Assembly (NCBI GenBank): GCA_020881915.1
Contig: JAJFPB010000009.1
Location: 1,674,001-1,738,000, forward strand
DNA length: 64,000 nucleotides
Direction of reading: 5' to 3'
From: Paramyrothecium sp. XJ0827
Lineage: Eukaryota > Ascomycota > Sordariomycetes > Hypocreales > Stachybotryaceae
Made by a program: the position numbers and the translations under genes. Shown piece by piece: positions 22,304 to 32,605 of the stretch (positions within the stretch are counted from its first letter, which is position 1; every line of letters begins with the position of its first letter). The notes below the pieces were generated by a model. That model worked only from the letters and a program-made list of their open reading frames with translations. It was not told where the DNA came from and did not search any database.

Positions 22304-24073
22304 TCAAGCTTTCGACGCAAACTGAACCCTCATTCGCATTCCATCCACAGGCTTAGCAGTGATCTGTTGTGTCTATAGTGAATTGCATTAATACTTGTAC
22401 AGGGTTTCCAATGGGTAGCGATGCTCTTCTACTTACCGCGTAAAGCGTCGATTTAGTTTTGTACTGGCCATTTCCCTGGAATATAGGCTTGCCGTTCCAA
22501 TCCAGTTCCGCCTCGCCCAGTCCGATCTTGGCAAAGCCGTAGCGACGAACCACAGCGGCAATGATAATGCGCGCCTCGATCAACGCGAACTCTTGTCCGA
22601 TACAGTTACGCGGTCCTCTCTCAAACGCTCTCCAAGCGCCGGGTGGAATGTTGCGGGATGCGCCTTCGCTTCCATTATCCAGCCATCTCTCCGGCAAAAA
22701 ATCCTCAGCTGTGTCGCCATACACAGCCGGATCACGCTGGATAAGGTAGTGGCAATTGTAGATCACGAGGCCATCCAAACAAACTTCTTCACCAGAAGGC
22801 GTGCGGACGGTGAATCCTGTGCCTTCGAGAGGCACGCGCGCTGTCCCGGCCGGCGGGTGCAGTCTCAAGGTCTCCTTGATGACGGCGGATAAGTAGCTCA
22901 GATTTTGCACTAGCTGGGGACCGTCAGGGGCCCGTAGCCGTTCACAGACCGCAGCAGGATCATCATCTGGCCCAAAGATATCGTCGAGCTCGGCCCGAAC
23001 GGCTTTCAGGACTCTAGGCGCCCGGTGGATCTCATATAGCAGCCATCCCAGCAGAATACTGGTCGTGTCATGACCTGCCAGCAGGAAAGTCTTGAGCTGG
23101 TCACAAGTAGAGTCCAACATCTCGGCGGTAAGCTTTTCGGTTTGTTGAAGACTCAACGAGAGTACACTTCGTGATTTCTTGCCTGCTACCTGCTGTTGCT
23201 GCTCGGCATGCGTGCGAGTAATCAAGTCTTTCAACAAGGTGTCGATGCGTTTACCGAGCCGGCGGCGCTTGATGACTGTCCCGGGAATAATCCACCAAGG
23301 TAGATAAGCCTTTGCATCAGAATAGGACTCGATGAGCTCGCGGTAGAGCTCGATCAGCTCTCCCTTTCCAGACTGTGCCTGAAGATCGACGTCCATGACT
23401 ACCGCACCAATGATGTCAAAGGTCAGGTTGATGAGCTGCGGGACCAACAGGATCTCGTCTCCCGAGCGCGCATACGTATCTAGAGTCTCGATAAAAGTAG
23501 GAAGTCTGGCCAGAACACTTGGGTATAGGGTAGTGAGGTGCTGGGGTGCGAAGCCTGGATTGAATCTCTTCCTGAGCGCTTTCCAATCATGATCTCCGGC
23601 CGACAATATGGATTTGGACCCAATGAGAGGTTCAATCTCCTTATTCGCCCCTTTGGGCCCGCCAGTCGGGAAGCGATCAGAAGCTTTGGCAATTTGTTCC
23701 GCAATCTCATGACTCGAGACGACTAGCATGGCAGAGTTGAACGGGCGAAAGTCTACCAGGACCCATGGCGGCGACCCCACGCTGCGTGTTATTTCGCCAA
23801 AGATGACGTCTGGGTTAATTAGGAGATATAAGCAGGGTATATAATGAGTCTGACAACACACGGAGACGTTGCAAGAGGGTTTCACCACATACCAGGGTGA
23901 CGGTCTGCATTGCCTTCCACCGTGAGGCGTTGGAATTTCTTCAAGTGCCCCCAGATGAGTGATGGCGTTAACTGAGGGTATTTGGCGTATTGCTGGAAGC
24001 GCTTGTGGCGTACCCTGATGTAGAGGTACGTCACAAGCAGCGACGCGACGATAACAATTAGTGAGTTGAACAT
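22304..24073 (-). CDS. Cytochrome P450 monooxygenase
   Basis: Three exons, 24073..23893, 23809..22437 and 22363..22304, give 537 residues. The ATG at 24073 begins a membrane anchor (MFNSLIVIVASLLVTYLYI). P450 landmarks are all present: oxygen-binding I-helix AGHDTTS (residues 305-311), ETLRLHPP (ExxR), FLPERW, and the haem loop FERGPRNCIGQE with the axial Cys at 463. The last small exon restores the conserved end (ITAKPVDGMRMR); without splicing the frame would run into unrelated sequence. The family type resembles CYP59/StcS-like secondary-metabolism P450s, but this is only a resemblance. Located in the endoplasmic reticulum membrane. It is divergent from an FAD-linked oxidase with a shared 636-bp promoter region, suggesting co-regulation. 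Confidence 0.9.
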
Positions 24074-24709
24074 GGCTTTTCCAATGAACACTCACTCAGT
24101 TCAGCTGTGTCATGGCAACATTGAGCTCCATGCTCGTGAGGAGTTGTTGGCTCGTGAGGAGGTGTTGGTTCGCCACCTTCGTCCTCGCTTCGCTTGCAAT
24201 ATGCAATATGCAGGGGCCAATACTAATGGCATCATATATTGGCTCGAGATGGCGCCGTCCCGCAGAACAGCGTTGCAGCCAAGCGTGAAGCATCAAAACG
24301 GATCAACGTTTAAGCGAGGCCAGCTTCAGTCGCACGTGCATTTCGCAGTTCCCGCTCGAAATGAAGCGATGCTACGATGCAACGCTTGTTTAGGAAAAGC
24401 TGATACTGGGATTGCGCCGCGTTGTGCCAGAATGGGCGTGGCTCAAATGGCCTTGGGGGCCAGACCAACTATCGCAGTGGGCTTTCCAAGCAATTGCTTT
24501 GTCTGGTAATTGGTCCGTGAGGGGTCCAGCCGATATGGTGAATCCTTCGCGCGCACCCCGAGCGAGGCACATGCATTGCCGTGCAGCTTACACAGCGGGC
24601 TTATTAGACTAGACCCTTATTTAATAAGAAGCCACGCTGACCCCTTTGCGTCGCTTCTTGTTGCTGCTCGAACTCATTCGCCTGAGGTACAGGGAATGCG
24701 CATCGTAGA
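24074..24709. promoter_or_regulatory. Shared divergent promoter, P450 / FAD oxidase
   Basis: The 636 bp between the two start codons must contain both promoters. It has a tandem repeat GCTCGTGAGGAG / GGCTCGTGAGGAG near 24,131-24,165. No clear TATA box; no gene. Confidence 0.5.
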
Positions 24710-26538
24710 ATGATTTCTAACTTCTTCCCTGCGATGCCAGAGGCTAGCGACATGTCGACAGCTGAGCTACAGCAACACGAGGACTTCCCAGAAGTCGACT
24801 ACACTTCAAAGAGCGTCACGCGCGACGACTTTGAGGCAGTCATAGCCCGGAACAACATTAATTTCACGTCTGACACCACGCTGTCCTTTGCCGGATCACC
24901 GGAGTTTGAAAGGTCTACAGACCGGTGGAGCACTCATAAAGCGCCCACCTTCATTGCGTGCGTCACGGTTGCGACCGAGGAGGATGTTGTTCAAGCTGTG
25001 AGTGTCATTTGCGTTCTGCGCAATTCGCATAGTCACGAGACAACGCATAATGTCATTACTGACATCCTCGTGTAGATCCGACTCGCGCGATACCTAAACA
25101 TTCCGTTCCTGGCAACCAGCTCCCGCCATGGTTTCGGCCGCACACTAGGCAACTTGAATAATGGTCTGGCAATTGACATAAGCCGTCTTGACTCCATCGT
25201 GGTTGACAAGGCCAGTGGTACCGTGACAGTTGGCCCTGGAACCACCAGCAACGATGTCTTGGCGCCCATCGACGCTGCAGGCTTCGAATTCCGTACGTAA
25301 ACCTAGCGAGCGCGTCTTTTCTCCGTAAAACTCATCGGATCTAGCAAGCGGTTCTACTTCGACCGTTTCGGTTGTGAGTCTCACTATCGGCGCGGGCATC
25401 GGACGGTGGTCTGGTTTGTACGGGCTGACCACGGACTCTCTTGTGTCAGCCCGGATGGTCACACATGATGGTCTTATTGTTGAGGCATCTGAAACCAAAA
25501 ACCCAGACCTCCTCTGGGCCATCCGTGGAGCTGGTGCCAACTTGGGAATCGTGACGTCGGCCACGTGCAAGATGCACGCGCCAATCAATAATGGCCAAGT
25601 GTACAGCGCCGACGTAATGCTGAGTGTTGATCAGGCGCCTGCCTACTTCGAGCTTGTGCGAAGTATTGTTGTCAGTCAGCCGGCTGAGCTAGCAATTTCT
25701 ACTTTTATCGTGTTTGATGGTGGCACCGGCCTGGGTGTGGTGAGTCAATGCGAAGAACCTTCGGCATTCTCCCTTTGAACTTATCAACTAATTGCCAGCG
25801 TAGCCTCTGCTTAGTACAAATTGGCTGTGGCATGGCACGGAGGAGAGCGGCGCAGCAGTGTTTGCACCATTACTTGCGCTCAACCCGCTGAAAGCGAACC
25901 TCAGTGCCATGAGATGGACCGAGGTGACCAAATCTGCGACCTTTGGTATGGACGCTCTGGTCTCTGTCAAAGGCATCCCTCGTGCCATCTACTCGGCCAA
26001 TGTCTGTAAATATGATGCCCCGACATATTTATCCTGCGTTGAGAAGATGGCCAAGCTCTACAATGACTATCCCGCAGCACGCCCGAGTGCTATAATGTTG
26101 GAGCACTTCCCGAACCAAGCCACGGTAGCGCTTCCAGAGCACAAGACGGCGTACCCATGGCGAGATGCAACGGCCAATGTGTGAGTATCCGTAGCATGGA
26201 GTCTGTTTGGATCGTATGCTGATCATTATGGTAGACTCATTATCATGGGGTGGACAGAGGAGGACGAAGGTGTTCAAGAAGCAGCATTTGCTACTGCTAA
26301 GGAGGTCCGCAACGACATAGCGGCTACCAGCGGGTACGGCGGGCTGGCGGTTTATGTCAACTATGCAGTTGGTGATGAGAACCTGGAACAAATCTACTGT
26401 GCTCAGAAGCTCCCGCGCTTGGCCAAGATCAAGAAAAGATGGGACCCCTCTAATGTTTTCCGGTTTCATCACCCTCTGCCAGGGACATATCCTTATGATA
26501 ACATAGCGTTGAACGATGAGCCTGGCGAGAGCAGCTGA
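24710..26538 (+). CDS. FAD-linked oxidase (berberine-bridge-enzyme type)
   Basis: Five exons, 24710..24997, 25076..25292, 25345..25739, 25804..26180, 26235..26538, phase-consistent, 526 residues. The FAD-binding PCMH domain is clear: PFLATSSRHGFGR with His 114 in the place of the usual flavin-linked His, then GLAIDISRLDSI, VGPG, and TIGAGIGRWSGLYGL, DNA reading on to DLLWAIRGAGANLGIVT. The Cys that makes the second flavin link in bicovalent members is replaced here (STSTVSVVS), so a single His link is expected. The C-terminal BBE segment ends YVNYAVGDENLEQIYC and KKRWDPSNVFRFHHPLP. There is no evident signal peptide, unlike many relatives. It oxidises an unknown substrate; the adjacent P450 suggests a joint pathway. 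Confidence 0.88.
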
Positions 26539-27585
26539 TGGCGTTAGCTTAGACGAGAAGAAGACGTGTCATACACATCGTCCCGCTGCAAGGACATGCT
26601 ATGATTACCAGCTACCCATGGAGTTTGCCACCCAATCAAACAGCTTTCATTCGCATCATTCTTTCAAATGTTCTTCACAAGACATGCAAAAATTCTTAAT
26701 GCAAACAAATGTAGCCTGACTAGAGATGTATCTAGGATGTAACGAACCACAAGGACGAGAAGGAGCAATTTGTTTTGTGGTGCTTTTATAGTTTCTTGTC
26801 ACTTCGCCCGAGGGGATTTTTTTGCTTTTGGGACTGGGACCAATTAGAACTCAAGTCCCACGTACAAATCTATCGACTGAACAAAGCTATGAGCAGAATT
26901 GTTGAGTGCGGACAATTCAAGTTTGGTGATTAATGTGTATTTTGCTACGACAGAAGCGGGCCAGCCATAGATAGCCTCATAGCCGATGTTAAAAGTCGCA
27001 CCCTTGGCAAGATGAAAGATCGTAGTTATCCTAGGCTAACCCATTGCACACCCATTTGCCATAAAAGCATTTCTAGGTTACTTGCATGTTGGGACGTCTC
27101 CTCCGGCAAGTGACATGGGTGCTTGAGCCGGGATCTATTGCATGCGCAACCGGCGTCTTGACAGGACACCAATTGATGAATCTGCCTATTTGGCGCGTAA
27201 GCCACGGAAATTACTGATAGAGGCGAACCCTAGAAGTTAAGTTCCTTTGAGCCTCAACTAGAAGCCTCGTCTATTCCTGTCGCTTTTTACGGCTTTGTCG
27301 CCTTAAACCCCGTGAGATTAGGCAGCCAACAGCCAGGGTTGTAAATTGACCGCAAGTCATGATTGGTGGAATACTCATTTCTGACATGCCCAAAACGGCA
27401 ATACCCAGCGCCGGAGGATGCAGCTGAGAACCACGCCACAGGCCTACATGCGACTGCACAGGGACTAGAAACCATTATATAAACATAGTATGATTAATGT
27501 GGGAACGGTTTCTCAAAGGCAAGAAACAAGTGCAACACTGTGGCTTGTTCATCTTGATCTCCAATCAGAGTTCAAAGGCCCCAAG
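26539..27585. other. Intergenic region
   Basis: No gene seen. Contains the TATA box and leader of the hydrolase gene at the right end. Confidence 0.5.
27476..27483 (+). promoter_or_regulatory. TATA box of the secreted hydrolase gene
   Basis: TATATAAA at 27476-27483. An ATG at 27490 lies only 14 bases from it and so is probably upstream of transcription start; this favours the ATG at 27586. Confidence 0.55.
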
Positions 27586-29462
27586 ATGTCCGCATCCTTC
27601 TCGAAGACGCTCAAGCGCACGGCCGTCTTCTCATTGCTAGGCCTGGGTGTTGCTGTTGCCAGTTGTAACGCGACCAACAGTACTATCGTTTGGAAGCCGT
27701 GTGAAGCGGAACTTGTGAACGGCGCCACCGCTGAACTATTATGCGCAACAATCACAGTACCTCTCGACTACACTGATCCTGGATCCGACGCTCTTCACAC
27801 TCTAGAACTAGTCAAATCTCCAGCGCTCAAGAAGCCTTCTAGGGGAAGCATTCTCTTGAACTATGGAGGACCTGGTGCGGACGGCCGAAAAAATATTGCG
27901 GCAACGGCAGCCCTCTATCACAGGTGAGTCATTCCACAGATATCCATGTGTGTGAGTAGGAGAACTAGGTCAGAGGTGTTCTGGGCGAGTTAATACGTCG
28001 GAAGAGTTAGGACTGACACACTCTTTAATGAAGCATTATCGGTGGAGAGCACGACTTGATCACATGGGACCCAAGAGGTACCGCGCGCAGCTTTCTTCGG
28101 TTTTCGTGCTATAACAGCCAAACGGATAGACTGCTGGCAACCTCACCAGATCCGCTGGTTTTCCAGCTTGACGACCACGAACACGCAGCTACCAGGCACT
28201 TCGCACAGGCCAAGGCGGTCGCGGACTTGTGTGCAGCAAAACTGAAAGACGTGGGAAGCTATGTCGGGACTGCTTTCACTGCCCGCGACGCGATGAGGAT
28301 TGTCGATGCGCTCGGCCAAGGCCGCCTAATCAACTACTATGGTACGGGACTTTTCAATGTGGTGGTGCCAAACAAAACAGCACATACTAACAGTCTATGC
28401 AGGTATTTCTTACGGTACTGCTTTGGGAACAACCATCGCAGCCATGTTCCCAGACAGGATCAAGGCTATGGTGCTTGACGGAGTGCTGAACCCCCATGAG
28501 TATTGGAACTCATAGTGAGCAAACCTTCTGGCCCGCAACTGCTGCCTCTGTGGTCGTCAGCTAATTTTCTTTCCTCGGCAGCGCTGATATCAGCATGGTT
28601 GCTGATGCTGATAAAGCGTTCCGCGCGCTGCTGTCGGAGTGCTTGGCAGCAGGTCCTCAGCGTTGTGCCCTGGCCAGGCAGGCCACCACGGCCGAAGAAC
28701 TAGAAGCAAAGATCGTCAAGCTGACTGAGGATTTAAAGGTCAACCCCATCCCCCTACCTGCTTATATGTTTGATCATTCAAGCCTGGCGGCTGGAATGAT
28801 GCTCGATTACGGCGCCCTCAAAACTCTTCTGCACGGCGCGCTTTACAACCCAGCATATTTCCCCGGCCTAGCACTACTGCTAGATGGTCTTCTGAGTGGC
28901 GATGTCAGCCTTGTGGGCGCCTTCCGCGACGTGCTTAATTACATCCTTCGCGACACACCTGAGGCAGAGTCGTTGATGGGAATCCGATGCGGCGATAAGT
29001 CACGGCGTGCATCAAAGTTCTCTGACATTGCTCTAGCGCTTGAAGAAGGCCGCAAGGCAAGCTGGGTCGGCGGTACCGGACAAATCCTTGGCCAGATTGC
29101 TTTTCCGTGCTCTCGATGGCAATTCGACGCCAAGGAGCGCTATACCGGCAACTTCCGCGTTAAGACAAAGAATCCCATCTTCTTCATATCATCTACATAT
29201 GATCCTGTCACGCCGCTCATATCGGCGCACAATGCCAGTGATGGCTTCGAAGGCAGCGTTGTGGTTGAAAGGAAAGGTTTCGGGGTAGGTTCCATCATCC
29301 GATTTAGACTGTAAGCCGGTTCTAACAACAACCTTCAAGCATTGCTCTATTTCCCAGAGGTCAACTGCCGCAGAGCAGGCGATGAAGGCGTATTTCCAGG
29401 ACGGCGTACTACCGAAGGCAGGGACTCAGTATGAGCCAGATGTGCCCGTCTTTTCTGGTTGA
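27586..29462 (+). CDS. Secreted alpha/beta hydrolase, TAP-like family
   Basis: Five exons, 27586..27923, 28034..28341, 28403..28514, 28582..29284, 29340..29462, in phase, 527 residues. A signal peptide (TAVFSLLGLGVAVASCNA) follows the chosen ATG. The N-terminal half has YGGPGADG and ITWDPRGTARS; the nucleophile elbow GISYGTALG (Ser 218) is created by splicing of exons 2 and 3. The charge-relay Asp is in STYDPVTP (about 460) and the His in GHCS (488), the latter created by the last intron. This is the build of tripeptidyl-aminopeptidase-like hydrolases of fungi and Streptomyces; the substrate may be a peptide or an ester. Being secreted, it may act on an exported product or on nutrients. It lies on the same strand as the FAD oxidase, 1 kb downstream. 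Confidence 0.88.
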
Positions 29463-30087
29463 AGCATTGATCGTGGCGGGCAAATAGGCCTGCGGTGGTG
29501 AACTTGAGCATCTCGAGAGGCTACGGACTGCGATTCGTCCTCGAGAGCCAAGTTCGCCATAAATGCAGCAATGAGTGAAAATTATCGGTCGCATTGAAGG
29601 CACGGCGGCGTGGATTTGGGGAATGCATTAGTGTGTTGTCAGGTCCGTGCTAGTCACGTCCAGCTTTTGGCTACTTTCGATCCATTTTTGGCAGGAAAAA
29701 TCGCGCGAAATTGAAGAAAAATCTGAACAATTTGGAAGTTCAAGGCTCCAAGTAAAGCTTCAATGTGAATCAAAGAATGATGAACGACCGGAAGTCGACA
29801 TAAACGCCTTCGTGGAGGAGGCTTAGCGTACACGTTTCCTTGCGATACTTCCAGCGCGCATTACATTAGTATAGCTTGAGAAACTCAGAATGACACCAGG
29901 TTGGAAGCTTGGGGGCCAAGAAACTTTGCAGTGAGTCACTGTTGCTGTGATGTCTGTTCACTGAAGACTTGAAACTGCCCTGCAGTTCGTCCTGCTTTTC
30001 TGAATCCGCCTCCTACCATCTTCATGAAAACAAATCCGCACCACATTCAGCAGGCCCAATCACATTCCCAAGGCATCTCTCATTAGG
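29463..30087. other. Intergenic region
   Basis: Nothing recognised. Confidence 0.5.
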
Positions 30088-30621
30088 ATGAATCCCTACA
30101 GCTTCTCCCTTTTCTCCCCTGTCCCTCTCCAAAGAATTGGTTTTGGCCATTGTGGCTCAGTCTGGGGTACCTTGAGGTCACACGATGCAACATATTCGCG
30201 GATGCCCATTGCGCTAAAGCGAGATGATGCGAGTCCCGGCAGAGACATCGAGAACGAATGTTTCGTCCAGCTCAAAGTATGCGCTACCCACTTGTCCCAG
30301 ATATCGGTTCCGAGATACATCGGCTCCATGAACTCGCAAGACGACAGGTGGAATCAGTTTCTACCTTCCTTTCCTGATGGCTGCACGAGATGCAGGGCCA
30401 TGATCAGCGAGAAAATCGAGCCTGTGTCTCATCAAGCAAAAAAATTACTCATCGAAAAGTATGGACAAATGAAAGACCAGGACAGTCTCGACGAAATCGT
30501 CAAGAACGAAAATGGGCAGACGTGCATGTCTTGCGCACATTGGTTAATGGTGCCATCACCAGGATTACGGAAACACGAACCAAATGGCGAAGCGGTGGAC
30601 ACCACTGAAGGAGACTATTGA
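30088..30621 (+). pseudogene. Kinase-like DUF3669 fragment, probably degenerate
   Basis: The open frame (177 residues from an ATG) matches the order of conserved points in fungal DUF3669 (protein-kinase-like) proteins: RIGFGHCGSVWG (glycine-rich loop), ALKRDDASPGR (Lys of strand 3), NECFVQLKVC, then VPRYIGS, FLPSFPDGCTRC and ISEKIEP. After about residue 125 the similarity fades: the expected CLxRxYLG region is missing from this frame, and a trace (LRTLVNG) occurs in another frame at about 30,530. The expected C-terminal half is not found downstream. It is either a truncated or frameshifted copy or an unusually short gene. Function of the family is unknown. Confidence 0.4.
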
Positions 30622-31464
30622 TTCTTGAGAGTAAGTTTTCGAAGATCGACGAATGGTGTAGTATTCAAAAGGCTGGCAAGTAGAAGGTCTTACGTCAATG
30701 ATTCTCTCACACACCCGAGATTCCGAGACAACACGTTTTCGAGAGTACTTTAGCAAGAAATTTGTGCCAGATGAACTTTTTACCCAACCAAGGCATTCCA
30801 ATTCTTCCAACGATCTTTCGATCTATGGCGTGGACACGGCACTTCTTTCTGAGTCAGCATGGTGGTTTTCCCCCCAGCAGGAGAAGCGTATCTAGGCAAT
30901 TCTCGCCTGCCAGCCTTTCTTTAATTCTTAATCCTTGAAAGTCTCTTTGGTCAAAACGAAGCTATAATTCTTCCTGGGGAATAAGCACTAAGTTTATGCT
31001 GTCTTGCTCATGGCCTTCACGCCTGAATGCACTGCAGCTCTTTTCGTGACCTGTCCCTGGGACATTGGGGACTACTACCAAACACCAGAACATCCACAAT
31101 TGGTTGACAGGTCAAGCACAATAGTTGCACATGCTTGTAATATCAAAATATCCCAATGTATCTCCTCATATTATTTCACTTTTATTAACTGTGTTTCTAA
31201 ACTCACAAGAGACAGAAAGATTCCCTTGCTTTCCTTACGTCTGAGGCTACGCTAGGAACAATTCAAGTGCCAAAGATTTGTTGAATTGATATGCCAATCA
31301 GCGACGCGAGATCAAGTGTCGGAATTTGGTATTGTCTTGGGTGTTTCGCGTCCAAAAAATACATATCGTATAATTATGTTTGAGGTTTACCTCGGGAAGA
31401 AATGGTGGATGAAGCTGCTCTGTTTGAGGACTGATCCTCATTTCAACGGAATGCCAACTGTGAT
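30622..31464. other. Intergenic region
   Basis: A frame of 65 residues at 30698-30895 may be debris of the kinase-like gene, but I could not align it. Nothing else seen. Confidence 0.4.
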
Positions 31465-32030
31465 TTACAACCAAAACAGCAAGAGAAGCCCAGGAAATCC
31501 GAGGGAAGACCCCAAAGGGACGAGTCTCGTTGGGGTGGATTCTGAAGTGGTCTCCAAGGGAATGCTCCCTGTGGCCGTAATAACGCTGAGGATACTTCTT
31601 AGAGTTGTTGGAACTGGCATCGTCAGCAAAGGCATCCGCAAACACCGCGATTGTAACACATACTATCAGTTGCATCAGCAGTCCTCGTGGATAGCTGCGT
31701 TTCTCCCGAATCACAGTACTCGGCAAAGACTTTCACCGCTTTTGTGGCCTGCTCTTCTTGGGCCGTGCTACAACTTCTTAACACAGCCGTCGAGATGTCC
31801 CAGCCTACTCTGTTGAAGCTCTCTGTACAAAAGCAGCTATACGATGTAAGCTGGGAGTCGTCTTGGCAAGCCTGGTCCATATCGCGGACGATGGTACTGA
31901 GAGGGAACTCCGCACAGGAAGAGAGTTCGTCGTATCCTCGGACAAGACCAAGATATATTGGGGTCGGACCTTGAGAGAAGCAAAGCTGCATGAAAATTGC
32001 AGACACAAGAAAATATTTAAGAGAAGGCAT
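31465..32030 (-). CDS. Small GPI-anchored Cys-rich surface protein
   Basis: Two exons, 32030..31664 and 31613..31465, with a 50-nt intron (GTATGT to GCCAG), encode 171 residues. A signal peptide (SLKYFLVSAIFMQLCFSQ) is followed by a compact domain of about 85 residues with cysteines in the order C, C, CxC, C, C (SSCAEFPL, QACQDD, YSCFCTES, LRSC, EYCDSG). This pattern recurs in many small fungal wall proteins and is CFEM-like but lacks the full eight cysteines. Splicing replaces a short Cys-containing read-through tail by a Ser/Thr-rich stalk and a hydrophobic end (LGFPGLLLLFWL), which fits a GPI signal. Probably in the wall or plasma membrane; function unknown. It is divergent from the DUF3176 gene, 575 bp away. 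Confidence 0.75.
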
Positions 32031-32605
32031 TTTCTTCTGCAGAGATCAATCAATGTATCTTTCTGCTTGTCAGAAAGGCAATACCAGACAAAATGAGACA
32101 ACGGCGATTGAGCAGCTTACTTTAATACACTGAAAATAGTGGTGCCTGTTCCAAAGCTACAAGCTTCTTAGCTTCATTATCGGGAGTAGGATGGGTTTAG
32201 CGATACAGTCCTAAATTGAAACCAGGTTGCTCCGGTTCCATCCCTACTGGTCGTGGGGATGAACGGCGAGGAGCTGAACTCCTGGCGAGGAAAAAAATCA
32301 GCGTGTGGCGGTAGCTGGACCCATAGTGGTGTCGGGCCATTGGCAATGAATGCCTACCATAGATAATGATGGAGGGGATAAGAACTTGTCGAGACTTGAT
32401 TCGTTCACTTGTGAATGGGCTTATTGGAGAGCGTAAAGGCTCGCCCAAGCCACAGCATGGTTTTAGGATCAGGCAGACGTCTTGCACTGTATCAACACAT
32501 GTAGGGGAGATCACACAATATATTGCAAAATGTATTAGAGGTAATGGGACCTTCCAAAATTTCTCTGCACCAATCTGAGAAACTTGAGGTTCCTCGATTT
32601 TCAAC
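32031..32605. other. Intergenic region between divergent genes
   Basis: Promoter space for the GPI protein and the DUF3176 gene. No clear element recognised. Confidence 0.5.

Noticed and set aside
27490..27585. Upstream ATG of the TAP-like hydrolase
   Set aside because: It is only 14 bases from the TATA box and would bury the signal peptide 32 residues inside the protein.
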